Of a DNA stretch of 64,000 nt, positions 50,750-59,870 are shown in pieces. The notes below the pieces were generated by a model. It did no database searches and was not told the DNA's origin. It saw only the letters and a program-made list of their open reading frames with translations. Both the position numbers and the translations under genes were made by a program. Source of the stretch: DASUPK01 sp963695675 (GTDB lineage: Bacteria > Actinomycetota > Thermoleophilia > Solirubrobacterales > 70-9). How positions within the stretch are numbered: the first letter of the stretch is position 1; each line of letters opens with the position of its first letter. The stretch is from the NCBI GenBank assembly GCA_963695675.1, contig CAVOGY010000007.1, forward strand, positions 186,001 to 250,000, in the 5' to 3' direction.

Positions 50750-51607
50750 ATGCTGATCGGCGCCCATGTTTCCACAGGGGGTGGCCTGTCCCGGGCCATC
50801 GAGCGCGGGGAGGAGATGCGCTGCGACGCGATCCAGATCTTCAACCAGAGCCCGCGGATGTGGCGCCCGACGCGCTACTCGGACGACGACTTCGCCGAGT
50901 TCCGTGAGACCGTGAAGGGCTCGCGGGTGAACGCCGTCGCGATCCACATGATCTACCTGATCAACCCGGCAGCGAAGGACCGCGAAATGCAGAAGAAGAG
51001 CCTCGAGTCGCTCACCCACGCGCTGCGGGTCGGCGACGGAATCGGCGCGCTTGGCGTCGTAGTCCACCCCGGCGCCCTCAAGGACGACACCCGGGCGAAC
51101 GCGAAGAAGCGCGCGATCAAGCTGATCAAGGAAGCCCTCGCCCGCAGCGAGCGCTGCCCGATCTTCTACGAGAACACCGCCGGCTCACCGCAGCTCCTGG
51201 GCCGGGACTTTGACGAGACGGCCGAGCTGATCGACAAGACGGGAGGGCCCAAGCGCCTCGGTCTCTGCATCGACTCCTGCCATCTCTACGCGACCGGGTA
51301 CGACATCGCGACCCCCGAGGGGATGAAGGCGATGGTCGACGAGATCGACGCCAAGGTCGGCCTCGAGCAGCTCAAGCTCCTCCACGTGAACGACGCGACC
51401 GACCCGCTCGGCTCGAACCGGGACCGCCATGCACCGATCGGCAAGGGAACTATCGGCCGCAAGGGCCTGCGGGCATTCCTCGGAGAGCGACGCATCCAGG
51501 GGGTCCCGGCGGTGCTCGAGGGGCCCGGCATCGATGGACGCGCGCCCGACCGGAAGTCGGTGGAGCTCGTCCGGCGGCTCTGGCGGGAGGCGATCGGCAA
51601 GGCTTGA
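50750..51607 (+). CDS. nfo: Endonuclease IV (AP endonuclease)
   Basis: Zinc-dependent base-excision repair enzyme, 285 aa from the ATG at 50750 (MLIGAHVSTGGGL). Zinc ligands in LGVVVHPGA, IFYENTAG, GLCIDSCHLYATGYD, LLHVNDATDPLGSNRDRHAPIG and VLEGPG. Correct family length. Its promoter must lie within the gltX coding region because the two starts are head to head. Confidence 0.95.
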   Translation: MLIGAHVSTGGGLSRAIERGEEMRCDAIQIFNQSPRMWRPTRYSDDDFAEFRETVKGSRVNAVAIHMIYLINPAAKDREMQKKSLESLTHALRVGDGIGALGVVVHPGALKDDTRANAKKRAIKLIKEALARSERCPIFYENTAGSPQLLGRDFDETAELIDKTGGPKRLGLCIDSCHLYATGYDIATPEGMKAMVDEIDAKVGLEQLKLLHVNDATDPLGSNRDRHAPIGKGTIGRKGLRAFLGERRIQGVPAVLEGPGIDGRAPDRKSVELVRRLWREAIGKA

Positions 51608-51656
51608 TCAGCCCTTGCAACTGTCGATCGGACGGTCCAACGCCGGCCGAACTGCT

Positions 51657-52430
51657 CTAGGGCTTCCAGCAGTAGAGGATGTAGATCGCGTAGGGGTCGT
51701 GCGCGATGGCCCTCGCGTAGTGCGTGATGGCGTCCACGTAGAGGCCCGACGGGTTGTAGGCGCGAAGCGCCATGCCGTAGCGCGGCGGGGCGCCGTTGTC
51801 GTGGAGCAGGTTGGCGGCGGCAAGGATGGCGTCGTGTGGGTCGTGGATGTCTCCCCCGTTCCCATAGATCCGCCAGGTCGAGGGGATGAACTGCATCGGA
51901 CCCTTGGCGCCGGCAACGCTGTCGCTCTTCACTCGGCCGAACTTGGTTTCGACCAGGTGGATCGCAACCAGGTAGCGGATCCCGACGCCGTAACGGTCGT
52001 GCGCCTCGCTGTAGAAGCTCTCCAGGTCCGCAAGAGACGGCGGCAAACCGGTCTTGAGCTTCTGCGGCCGGGCTCCCGCGGAGAGCCGCTGCAGGTCGCT
52101 CGCCGCGGCGGCGAGTTGGCGCATCTCGCGCGCCAAGCCGCCGGGCAGCAGCGGGATCACGGCCGCGGCGGCGTTCGGATTTCGGGCGAGCGAGCGCGCC
52201 TGGTCCTCGACGAACTCGGCGCGGTCGATCACCTCCGCGGGCGGCTGGGTGGTCGGTGGATCGGCACCCGCACGCCATGAGTCGATCGCCGATCTCAGCG
52301 CCGCATCGTTCTCGGAGAGCTGCGACGCGTGGTCCTGAGGTGGTGGCGAAGCCGAGCTCCCGCCGCAACCGATCAGGCCGAGGGCAATCATCGCGGCTGC
52401 GACGAGTGCCCTTGTCGTCCGGCGACCCAT
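51657..52430 (-). CDS. Lytic transglycosylase lipoprotein (SLT/MltB-like)
   Basis: 257 aa, lipoprotein signal ALVAAAMIALGLIGC (Cys at about residue 22). Residues about 135-257 form the goose-lysozyme-like fold: YGVGIRYLVAIHLVETKFGR with catalytic Glu in VETKFG, GAKGPMQFIPSTWRIYG, DPHDAILAAANLLHDNG and RAYNPSGLYVDAITHYARAI. Cleaves peptidoglycan from outside the membrane. Confidence 0.86.
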   Translation of the reverse strand: MGRRTTRALVAAAMIALGLIGCGGSSASPPPQDHASQLSENDAALRSAIDSWRAGADPPTTQPPAEVIDRAEFVEDQARSLARNPNAAAAVIPLLPGGLAREMRQLAAAASDLQRLSAGARPQKLKTGLPPSLADLESFYSEAHDRYGVGIRYLVAIHLVETKFGRVKSDSVAGAKGPMQFIPSTWRIYGNGGDIHDPHDAILAAANLLHDNGAPPRYGMALRAYNPSGLYVDAITHYARAIAHDPYAIYILYCWKP

Positions 52431-52492
52431 CGCCTGGACTGATACCGCCTTTCGCGCATACGATGCGCGTGTCAGTCCCTGGGAGAGGTGAG

Positions 52493-52933
52493 ATGACGAC
52501 GAGCAACGGGCTGTGGCTACGCATGACTCGGGTCCTGCCCGCTCCTCGCGAGGACGTCTACAGGGCGATGACCGATCAGGAGGAGTTCGCGAAGTGGTGG
52601 GGCCCGAAGGGGTTCACCTCCCCGAGCGTAGATTTCGAACCGCGCGTGGGCGCCGACTACCGAATCGCGATGCAGCCTCCCGATGGGGATCTGTTTCACC
52701 TGTCGGGGGAGTTCAAGAAGGTCGACCCCCCAGAACGGCTGGCGTTCACGTTTCGGTGGGAACCTCCCGATCCGGACGATCGAGAGACGCTGGCCACGCT
52801 GACCCTCGAGGACCGAGGTGACGAGACCGAGGTGCAGTTCAGCCAGGGAGAGTTCGCGACCGAGGAACGGCTAGCGATACACGAGGGAGGCTGGACCGAC
52901 AGCTTCGAGCGGCTGGAGGACCTGCTCCGCTGA
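52493..52933 (+). CDS. SRPBCC / AHSA1-domain protein
   Basis: 146 aa from the ATG at 52493 with GAGAGGTGAG before it. Typical START-like pattern: RVLPAPREDVYRAMTDQEEF, AKWWGPKGFTSPSVDFEPRV, GGEF-like LSGEFKKVDPPERLAFTFRW and the final GGWTDSFERLEDLL. Binds a hydrophobic ligand; the partner is unknown. Confidence 0.88.
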   Translation: MTTSNGLWLRMTRVLPAPREDVYRAMTDQEEFAKWWGPKGFTSPSVDFEPRVGADYRIAMQPPDGDLFHLSGEFKKVDPPERLAFTFRWEPPDPDDRETLATLTLEDRGDETEVQFSQGEFATEERLAIHEGGWTDSFERLEDLLR

Positions 52934-52942
52934 CCAAGGTGC

Positions 52943-53347
52943 TCAGGTCAGCGAGTTGCGGAGGTCGAAGGCGCGAATCGACTCGGGATGGTCGTCCGGC
53001 GCGTCGAAGAAGCGGCGGTTGACGCACTCGTAACCCGGGCCGTCTCCCTCGTAGGCGCGCTCGACGCTGAACTGGCAGTGGGGCAGCGGATCGCCGGTCA
53101 TCTTGATCCCGCCAAAGCCCTCCCGCGTCCGCTCGGCCAACAGGAACATGTCGAAGTCGATCTCCGCGCCGAAGACCTTGTTCATGCACCCCATGTAGCG
53201 GGCGCCGGTGCGCGCGTCCTCGTAGGTGTAGAGGTACTTGCACCCCATCTCGAGGCAGCCGGCGGGGTTGACGAGCTTGTCGCAGAACGAGCGGCACCGG
53301 CGACACTCGCCGGCCGTGCTGCGTTGTTGTTGAGTCTGCCCGGACAC
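52943..53347 (-). CDS. Cysteine-rich hypothetical protein
   Basis: 134 aa with cysteines in ECRRCRSFCDKL, GCLEMGCKYLY, MGCMNKVF, PHCQFSV and YECVNRR. CxxCxxxC plus the later ones could bind iron-sulfur or zinc. I do not recognise the family; similar proteins with CRRCRxF starts are common in uncultured actinobacteria as far as I can recall. Convergent with the AHSA1 gene. Confidence 0.65.
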   Translation of the reverse strand: MSGQTQQQRSTAGECRRCRSFCDKLVNPAGCLEMGCKYLYTYEDARTGARYMGCMNKVFGAEIDFDMFLLAERTREGFGGIKMTGDPLPHCQFSVERAYEGDGPGYECVNRRFFDAPDDHPESIRAFDLRNSLT

Positions 53348-53453
53348 GAGCGTTCAGTCTAGGAGGCCGGAACCACGGGTTGGGGATCGCCAGGATGCGG
53401 CGGCCCTTGCGCAAAGTGGGGCAAGTCTGCTAGTGCCCCGGCGACTGTCTCAT

Positions 53454-56400
53454 TCACGCCGCCGCGCGGGATCCGGCCCCGAGCAGGGCATCGAGCTCGG
53501 CGTCCAGGGCGGCCGAGGGACGTACGCGGTAGTCGCTCCCGAACCGCAGCCGGCGAGAACCCTGCCTGGTCTCCATCTCGAGCAACACCTCGATGTCCCC
53601 AGGGAAGTGCTCGAAGATCGCCTTCAGCTCCTCGATCAGGGAGGCGCCGAACCGGGCGGCGTCTATCTTGAGGAGGACAGGCCCCAGGTCCCGGGTGGCG
53701 CGCGCCTTGGCCACCTCGTCCTCGCTCGGCCGGAAGACCTCGAGCTCCTGCACGAGGAGCTTGGAGTCGCCTCGCTCCTTGTGATCGAGCCTGCCCCGGA
53801 CGACGAGCACCGCGTCCACGACCACCTCGTCACCGGTGTCGGCGAAGACCTGTCCCAGGATCAGCATCTCCACCTGGCCCTCGACGTCGTCGAGCGTGGC
53901 GAACATCATCGGGTCGCCGCGCTTCGTACGGATCCGCTTGCACTCGGTGACGATCCCGCCGACGGTGACGATCGACCCGTCGGCCTTGCTCTCGAGCCCG
54001 GACAGCGGGCAGTCCACCCTCGCGCGGAGTGCCTCCTTCACCTCGGCCAGGGGATGCGATGAAAGGTAGGTCCCGAGGGTCTCCTTCTCGAGGCGAAGCA
54101 GCTCGCGCTGGTCGAACTCCTCTGACGCGATCGGGGCGTGATGGGAGCGGGTAGGGCCGGACTCCTCGGCGCCGCCGCCGAGGTCGAAGATCGAGGACTG
54201 CCCCATGCGCGAGTCCTCCTGAGAGCGCTGGCCGAAGGCCGTGGCCGCCGGCAGCGCCTCGAGCATGCCACGGCGGGACGCGCCGGTCGAGTCGAGCGCC
54301 CCGCACTTGACCAGGCACTCGACCGCGCGCTTGTTCACCGCGCGGGTGTCGACGCGCTCGCAGAAGTCCCAGATCGAGGCGAACTCGCCGCCCTCGGCGT
54401 GAGCATCGAGGATCGCTTGGACCGCCACGTGGCCGACGTTCTTCACCGCATCGAGCCCGAAGCGGATGCTGTTGCCCGAGACGACGAAGCCGTGGTCGGA
54501 GGTATTGACGTCCGGGGGCAGCACATCGATCCCCATCTCGTCGCAGCGGTTGACGAAGAACGGGACCTTGTCCTTGGTCGACATCACCGTCGAGATCAGC
54601 GCTGCCATGTACTCGGCCGCGTAGTTGGCGCGCAGCCAAGCGGTTCGGTAGGCGATCAGCGCGTAGCAGGCGGCGTGCGAGCGGTTGAAGGAGTAGTCGG
54701 CCGCCGCCTCCATCAGCGACCAGAGGTCCTGGGCCACACGGCGGTCGGTGTTGGACGCGCCGAGGCCCTCCAGGAACTTGTCCTTCATGGTGGCCATCAG
54801 ATCGCGCTTCTTCTTGCCGACGGCCTTGCGCAGGTCATCGGCCTCTGCCGGGGTGAAGCCGGCCATCTGCTTGGCGATCTCCATGAGCTGCTCCTGGTAG
54901 ATCACGCAGCCGTAGGTGGACTCGGTGATCGGGCGCAGCCGCGGATCGCGGTAGCCGACCGACGAGGGGTCCCCCTTGCCGCGGGCGTAGTCGCCGATGT
55001 AGCGCATGGCGCCGGGGCGGTAGAGCGCGACCAAGGCGACCAGGTCCTGGAAGTCGGTCGGGCGGACACTCCGAAGCGCGTCGCGCATCCCGTCGGACTC
55101 GAACTGGAAGACCCCGATCGACTCCCCGCGAGCGAGCATCTGGTAGGTCCTGGCGTCGTCGAGCGGGATGTCTTTGATGTCGATCCGCTCGCCGCGGGAG
55201 CGCTCGATGATCGCGACCGCGTCTTCGATCACGTCGAGGTTCCGGAGGCCGAGGAAGTCCATCTTGAGGAGGCCGATCTCCTCGATCGGGCCCATCGAGT
55301 ACTGGGTGACCGTCTTGTAGGCGCGCTCGGCTTTGCCGTTCCCGTTGCCGTTGCCATTGGCCGCGCCGCGGTCCTCGGCGAGCTGCAACGGGACGATCTC
55401 CTGCAGCGGCCGGTCGGCGATCACCACGGCCGCGGCGTGAATCGAGTGATTGCGGACGATCCCCTCGAGGCCTTGGGCGGTGTCGAGGATCCGGCGCGCG
55501 TCCAGGTCGGAGTCGTAGGTGCGCTTCAGCTCCTCCCCCGGCCTCAGGCACTCCTCGAAGCTCGGGTTGCGGCCGAGGATCGGCTCCGGGATCTGCTTGG
55601 CGAGGCGGTCGCCGGTGGCGTAGTCGTAGCCGAGCACCCGGGCGGCGTCGCGGGTTGCGGCCCTCGGAGCCATCTTGCCGAAGGTGATGATCTGGGCGAC
55701 GCACTCGCGCCCGTACTTGTCGGCGACGTAGCGGATCACCTGCTCGCGCCCGCGGACCGAGAAATCGATGTCGATGTCGGGCATCGACTTGCGGCCGGGG
55801 TTGAGAAAGCGCTCGAAGAGCAGGTCGTTGGCGATCGGGTCGATGTCGGTGACCTCGAGGGCATATGCGACGATCGATCCCGCCGCGGAGCCGCGGCCCG
55901 GTCCTACGGCGATCGCCTTCTCCCTCGCGTACTTGACGAAGTCCCAGACCATCAGGAAGTAGGACTCGAAGCCCATCTCGGAGATCACCCCCAGCTCGAA
56001 CTCGAGGCGCTCGCGGGCCTCGGCGGGGATCGGGTCCCCGTAGCGGCGCCGCAGACCCTCGATCGCAAGCTCGCGGAGCATCTCCCCCGGCTGGGTGCCC
56101 TCGGGCGTCGGAAAACGCGGCAGCAGCAGCTGCCCGAGCTGCATCTCGACGTCGCACCGCTCGGCGATCTCGAGCGTGGTGGCCACGGCCTCCGGCATGT
56201 CCGAGAAGGATTCCGCCATCTCGTCGGCGCTCTTCAAATAGAACTCGTTGGTGTCGAAGCGGAGTTTCGGCTGTTCGATCGTCGATTTCGTCTGGACGCA
56301 GAGCAGCGCCGCGTGGCTGTCGTAGTCCTCGCGGCGCAGGTAGTGGACGTCTGCGGTGGCCACCAGCGGCCGGCCGAGCTCCTTCGCCGTCCGGACGATC

Positions 56401-56969
56401 CCCTCGTTGGCCTTGTTCTGCTCGGCGACGCCGTTGCGCTGCAGCTCGAAGTAGACCTGCTCGGGCCCGAACGCCTGGATCAGGTCGTCGATATGCGCGC
56501 GGGCGTCGGCAGGGCGGCCCTCGACCAGGCGGCGGCAGAAGCGGGACTGCAGGCAGCCGGTGAGCGCGATCACTCCCTCGGAGTGAGCCGAGAGGAGCTC
56601 CATGTCGACGTTCGCTTTGCCGCGCGAGAAGCCCTCGAGGAAGCCGGCCGAGCTCAGCTTGACCAGGTTCCGGAAGCCTGCCTCGTTCGAGGCGATCAGG
56701 GTGAGATGGTTGCGCTCGTACCGGGTCGCTTGGGGCGTCGCGGTGCGGTCGTCGACCAGGTAGGCCTCGAGACCGATTATCGGCTTGATCCCGGCCGCCT
56801 TGCACGCCTTGTAGTGCTCGACGGAGCCATTCATCACTCCGTGGTCGGTGAGGCCGAGTGCGGGCATGCCGAGCTCCGCAGCCCGGGCCGCGAGGGCATC
56901 GATCTTGCAGGCGCCGTCGAGCAGCGAGTACTCGCTGTGGACGTGCAGGTGGACCGCTCCTGCGCTCAC
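53454..56969 (-). CDS. dnaE: DNA polymerase III alpha subunit
   Basis: Replicative polymerase, 1171 aa. PHP domain intact (HLHVHSEYSLLDG, GLTDHGVMNG), palm with catalytic PDIDIDFSVRGRE, LLKMDFLGLRNL, helix-hairpin-helix and OB domains at the end (GSIVTVGGIVTECKRIRTKR). The length and complete C-terminus fit DnaE1 rather than the ImuC/DnaE2 type. A low-complexity NGNGNGNGK insert lies at about residues 539-547. The plus-strand open frame opposite it is not a gene. Confidence 0.97.
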   Translation of the reverse strand: MSAGAVHLHVHSEYSLLDGACKIDALAARAAELGMPALGLTDHGVMNGSVEHYKACKAAGIKPIIGLEAYLVDDRTATPQATRYERNHLTLIASNEAGFRNLVKLSSAGFLEGFSRGKANVDMELLSAHSEGVIALTGCLQSRFCRRLVEGRPADARAHIDDLIQAFGPEQVYFELQRNGVAEQNKANEGIVRTAKELGRPLVATADVHYLRREDYDSHAALLCVQTKSTIEQPKLRFDTNEFYLKSADEMAESFSDMPEAVATTLEIAERCDVEMQLGQLLLPRFPTPEGTQPGEMLRELAIEGLRRRYGDPIPAEARERLEFELGVISEMGFESYFLMVWDFVKYAREKAIAVGPGRGSAAGSIVAYALEVTDIDPIANDLLFERFLNPGRKSMPDIDIDFSVRGREQVIRYVADKYGRECVAQIITFGKMAPRAATRDAARVLGYDYATGDRLAKQIPEPILGRNPSFEECLRPGEELKRTYDSDLDARRILDTAQGLEGIVRNHSIHAAAVVIADRPLQEIVPLQLAEDRGAANGNGNGNGKAERAYKTVTQYSMGPIEEIGLLKMDFLGLRNLDVIEDAVAIIERSRGERIDIKDIPLDDARTYQMLARGESIGVFQFESDGMRDALRSVRPTDFQDLVALVALYRPGAMRYIGDYARGKGDPSSVGYRDPRLRPITESTYGCVIYQEQLMEIAKQMAGFTPAEADDLRKAVGKKKRDLMATMKDKFLEGLGASNTDRRVAQDLWSLMEAAADYSFNRSHAACYALIAYRTAWLRANYAAEYMAALISTVMSTKDKVPFFVNRCDEMGIDVLPPDVNTSDHGFVVSGNSIRFGLDAVKNVGHVAVQAILDAHAEGGEFASIWDFCERVDTRAVNKRAVECLVKCGALDSTGASRRGMLEALPAATAFGQRSQEDSRMGQSSIFDLGGGAEESGPTRSHHAPIASEEFDQRELLRLEKETLGTYLSSHPLAEVKEALRARVDCPLSGLESKADGSIVTVGGIVTECKRIRTKRGDPMMFATLDDVEGQVEMLILGQVFADTGDEVVVDAVLVVRGRLDHKERGDSKLLVQELEVFRPSEDEVAKARATRDLGPVLLKIDAARFGASLIEELKAIFEHFPGDIEVLLEMETRQGSRRLRFGSDYRVRPSAALDAELDALLGAGSRAAA

Positions 56970-57067
56970 CGGTCGATCATGCCAAGCGCACCGGAGCGAA
57001 CCTCAGGCCAGGAAACTGCATCATCTTGGTGACTTCCCTCTTTGCGGATGCGGATACGGTTCACCCG

Positions 57068-57505
57068 TTGATCTGGCTGCTGCGACACGGTGATGCGGAG
57101 AACGGGAGCGGTAAACCCGACGACGATCGCGACCTGACCGAGAAGGGCGAGGGTCAGTCGAGGGATGCCGGCAGGGCGCTGAAGGCGCTCGGCGTACAGC
57201 TCGACGTCTGCCTCACAAGCCCGAAGGTGCGGGCGAAGCGGACCGCAGAGCTCGCCTGCGCCGAACTCGGCGTGCCGGTGGAGGAGGACGACCGGCTGTC
57301 CGGCGGCGACTTCGACCCGCTGGAGCTGGCCGCGGGCCGTGGCGAGGTGATGCTGGTCGGCCACGAGCCCGACTTCTCACAGGCCGTCGCCCTCGCTACT
57401 GGGTCCCGGGTGAAGCTGAAGAAGGGAGGGATCGCCGCGATCGACGACCATCTCCTCCACGCGCTCCTGCGCCCGAAGGAGCTGAAGCGGATCGCCGCCG
57501 ACTGA
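57068..57505 (+). CDS. sixA: SixA-type phosphohistidine phosphatase
   Basis: Histidine phosphatase superfamily, 145 aa from the TTG at 57068 (LIWLLRHGDAE). RHG catalytic motif in LLRHGDAENGSG, LTSPKVRAKRTAELA and the second His in VMLVGHEPDFSQAVA. Divergent from dnaE. A GTG about 36 bp upstream is another possible start. Targets in this organism unknown. Confidence 0.85.
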   Translation: MIWLLRHGDAENGSGKPDDDRDLTEKGEGQSRDAGRALKALGVQLDVCLTSPKVRAKRTAELACAELGVPVEEDDRLSGGDFDPLELAAGRGEVMLVGHEPDFSQAVALATGSRVKLKKGGIAAIDDHLLHALLRPKELKRIAAD

Positions 57506-57590
57506 CGCCACGGACCCCGCGCTCGGCGATTTATCGGCACAGAGGGTCAAGGCGCGCCCAGCGGGGGCGCAGAGCTTCCTCGGCTAGGGG

Positions 57591-58652
57591 CTAAGCGCAG
57601 GACCAGGCACTCGGGCCTGAGGCGCGCCAGATCTCCCCTGCAATCCGATCCTGCTCGGCCTTGGATCCGTCCTGCGGCGCGCCCTCGCCGCCGTAGGCAC
57701 GCCAAGTCGAGGGCAGGATCTGGTAGGCGCCGCCCGCCCCGCTCGAGGCGTTGTAGGCGTTGTAATTGCCACCCGACTCGCACATGACGATGGAAGTGGG
57801 GATCGCGTAGGGGCCGCCCAGATAGGCGGGCGCAGCGGAGCCGGCCTGCTGCTGGGCGGCCTCCAGCTGGGCAGCCTCCTGCTCGGCGACCTGCTGCTCG
57901 AGCTGGGCGACCTCGCCCTGGGCCTGAGAGAGGGACTCCTGGGTCGACGCCCGCGCATCCGCCACGGCTGTGGCGGCGTGGCTGGCGGCCTGCTGGCTCG
58001 CCACCAGGCTGGCCCTGGCGGAGCTGAGCTGCTGGGCCTGCGCGTCGACCTGCTGCTTCAGGTCGGCGACCTCATGGACATGGCCGGCCACCTGGTCGCG
58101 CAGGGCTGCCACCCGGTCGGCGACTCGCTTGTCCGCGTTGTGGAGCGCCTGGAGATAGTCCGAGCGCGTCGTCAGATCGTCGTACCCGTCCGAGCTGAGC
58201 AGCACGGTGATGTAGTCGGGGGTGTCGCTCTCATAGATCGCGACCAGCCGCTGATCGAGCGCCTTGACCGCCGCCGCATACTCCGAGCGCAGGCGTTCGA
58301 GCTTGCGCTCGGCGGCGGCGAGCTGCGTGGCCAGCTCGTGCGAGCGGGCTTGGGCGGTCTGCACCTGCGCGTTCAGCACCATCGCCCGGGCGCCGTCCTG
58401 GTGCGCCTGCTCCGTAAGCGAGGCGATCCGGGCGGTCTGCGCGCTCACCCGATCCGAGAGCTGCCCGGCGTCCGAGCGAGCCGCCTCGATTCGATCCTGC
58501 AGGGTGGGATCCGACGCCCCCGCGAAGTTCACCCCTAGTGCGACGATCACCGCCGCCGCGCAGCCGATCCCGAGCGCGGCGCGCCGTCGCTCTGCCGCGC
58601 GGCGAAACTGCCTGCGTGGGGTGCTGCCGGAGTATTTGTCCGCTGCCGTCAT
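57591..58652 (-). CDS. Coiled-coil peptidoglycan hydrolase with Rpf/transglycosylase-like C-terminus
   Basis: 353 aa. N-terminal membrane anchor or signal (ALGIGCAAAVIVALGVNFAG), long Ala/Gln-rich coiled coil (about residues 50-270, similar to the CwlO/RipC N-terminus), then a lysozyme-like domain: SIVMCESGGNYNAYNASSGA, GGAYQILPSTWRAYGGEG, RIAGEIWRASGPSAWSC, where the Glu in CESGGN is catalytic. Exported cell-wall enzyme. A c-di-AMP riboswitch directly precedes the ATG; the AGGAG touching the ATG has zero spacing. Confidence 0.9.
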   Translation of the reverse strand: MTAADKYSGSTPRRQFRRAAERRRAALGIGCAAAVIVALGVNFAGASDPTLQDRIEAARSDAGQLSDRVSAQTARIASLTEQAHQDGARAMVLNAQVQTAQARSHELATQLAAAERKLERLRSEYAAAVKALDQRLVAIYESDTPDYITVLLSSDGYDDLTTRSDYLQALHNADKRVADRVAALRDQVAGHVHEVADLKQQVDAQAQQLSSARASLVASQQAASHAATAVADARASTQESLSQAQGEVAQLEQQVAEQEAAQLEAAQQQAGSAAPAYLGGPYAIPTSIVMCESGGNYNAYNASSGAGGAYQILPSTWRAYGGEGAPQDGSKAEQDRIAGEIWRASGPSAWSCA

Positions 58653-58791
58653 CTCCTTCGATGCCTGCGGGGTTAGCTGACGGGCTCACGCGGAAAGAGA
58701 CGCGTTACGCCGGAGCTGCATTGCCGGCGATTCGCCCCTGGCGACCGTGTCGCCTCTGGGTCCCCCGCTCCCTCTCATATGCGCCATCTCC
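58653..58791 (-). ncRNA. c-di-AMP riboswitch (ydaO-yuaA class)
   Basis: Minus strand carries the class blocks in order: GCGGGGGACCCAGA (58774-58761), GGGGCGAATCGCC (58738-58726), GAGCCCGTCAGCTAACC (58687-58671) and GGCATCGAAGGAG (58665-58653). The loop CTCTTTC (58699-58693) can pair with GAAGGAG (58659-58653), the known pseudoknot. The switch ends at the start codon, so its last strand is also the only Shine-Dalgarno sequence. In actinobacteria this class controls Rpf-type cell-wall hydrolases and usually turns expression off when c-di-AMP is bound. Confidence 0.93.
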
Positions 58792-58812
58792 TCGCTTCGC
58801 GTCCGGAGATGG
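58784..58812 (-). promoter_or_regulatory. Switching hairpin at the 5' side of the riboswitch
   Basis: On the minus strand CCATCTCC (58812-58805) pairs with GGAGATGG (58791-58784), which begins the riboswitch. CATCTCC is equally complementary to GGAGATG (58656-58650), which holds the Shine-Dalgarno sequence and ATG. So one strand can free or cover the start site. The loop shares GGACGCGAAGCG with 4144-4163 and 21476-21495. Confidence 0.55.
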
Positions 58813-58943
58813 CTGAGGGATTCGGCTCTCTCGAGCCTGGAACCGTAGCGAACGCTCTCATAGGCGCGTCGCACGGGTCGCGCTCGAACGGTGCCGATTA
58901 CGTGCTGCAAGAAATCGTGCAGCGGGGCGCGGTCCCGCGCCGC

Positions 58944-59870
58944 TTACGCCGCCACCGGAAGACCCGGCACGTCGCGGTAGGCGCGGCAGACCTCCCGCAG
59001 GATGCCCAGCATCTGCTCGGCGGCGGGCGAACGCGCCTCGCTCTCGCGCGTGACCGTCCAGACCCTGCGAATCGGCTGCGCGCCCCTCACCGCCCGCAGC
59101 TCGATGCCGTCGTGCCCGCCGGCGAGCTCGGGAAGGATCGTCACCCCGAGGCCGCCCGCGACAAACCCCTTGAGTACCTGGTAGTCGTCGCTCTGGAAGC
59201 TGATCCGCGGCTCGAAGCCGGCCTCGCGGCAGAGCCCGAGCACCTGGTCGCGACACGAGCTGGCCTGCTCGCCACAGAGCCAATCCTCGTCGGCGAGATC
59301 GGCGATCCGCACCGATTTGGCGGCGGCCAGCGGATGGCCGGGCGGCAGCGCGATGCGCATGGGCTCCTCGTAGATCAGCTCCGCCTCGACGTCGCGGGAG
59401 AAGTCGAGTGGGAAGGCGGGATAGTCGAAGAGCACCGCAAGGTCGACGTCGCCCCGCTTCAGCGCGGGAAACGAGTCCTCGGGCTCATCCTCGGTGAACT
59501 CCAGCGCGACCTTCGGGAAACGCTCCCGGAACAGGGGGAGCGCCCGGGTCATCAGCGTGGCGCTCGCGGTGGGGAAGCTTGCCAGGCGGAGCCGCCCCCC
59601 CTCGAGTCCGGCGATCTGAGCGAGCTCGCGCTCGGCCTCCTCCAGACGGCAGATCACCGCGTCGCCGTGATCCATCAGCGCCTCGCCGGCGGCCGTCAGC
59701 TTCGGGCCGTCGCTCGTTCGTTCGAGTAACGGGATGCCGACCTCGCGCTCCAGGACGGCGATCTGCTGGCTGACCGCGGATTGCGAGAGATGGAGGGACT
59801 CGGCGGCGCCGGAGAACGAGCCGCGCCCGATCACCTCCCGCAACACCCTGAGCCTCCGCACATCGAGCAT
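58944..59870 (-). CDS. LysR-family transcriptional regulator
   Basis: 308 aa. HTH in LREVIGRGSFSGAAESLHLS and SAVSQQIAVLEREVGIPLLE; effector domain RLRLASFPTASATLMTRALP, DVDLAVLFDYP and FVAGGLGVTILPELAGG. Divergent from a 75-aa gene. A palindromic T-N11-A box covers its start codon, so it probably autoregulates. Ligand unknown. Confidence 0.92.
   Translation of the reverse strand: MLDVRRLRVLREVIGRGSFSGAAESLHLSQSAVSQQIAVLEREVGIPLLERTSDGPKLTAAGEALMDHGDAVICRLEEAERELAQIAGLEGGRLRLASFPTASATLMTRALPLFRERFPKVALEFTEDEPEDSFPALKRGDVDLAVLFDYPAFPLDFSRDVEAELIYEEPMRIALPPGHPLAAAKSVRIADLADEDWLCGEQASSCRDQVLGLCREAGFEPRISFQSDDYQVLKGFVAGGLGVTILPELAGGHDGIELRAVRGAQPIRRVWTVTRESEARSPAAEQMLGILREVCRAYRDVPGLPVAA

Noticed and set aside
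54138..57032. 964-codon open frame on the plus strand opposite dnaE
   Set aside because: It mirrors dnaE codon structure, has no recognisable domain and is rich in Arg/Val/Leu as expected for antisense of high-GC genes. Same reasoning for long plus frames opposite argH, leuC, leuA, serA and cysE-cysK.
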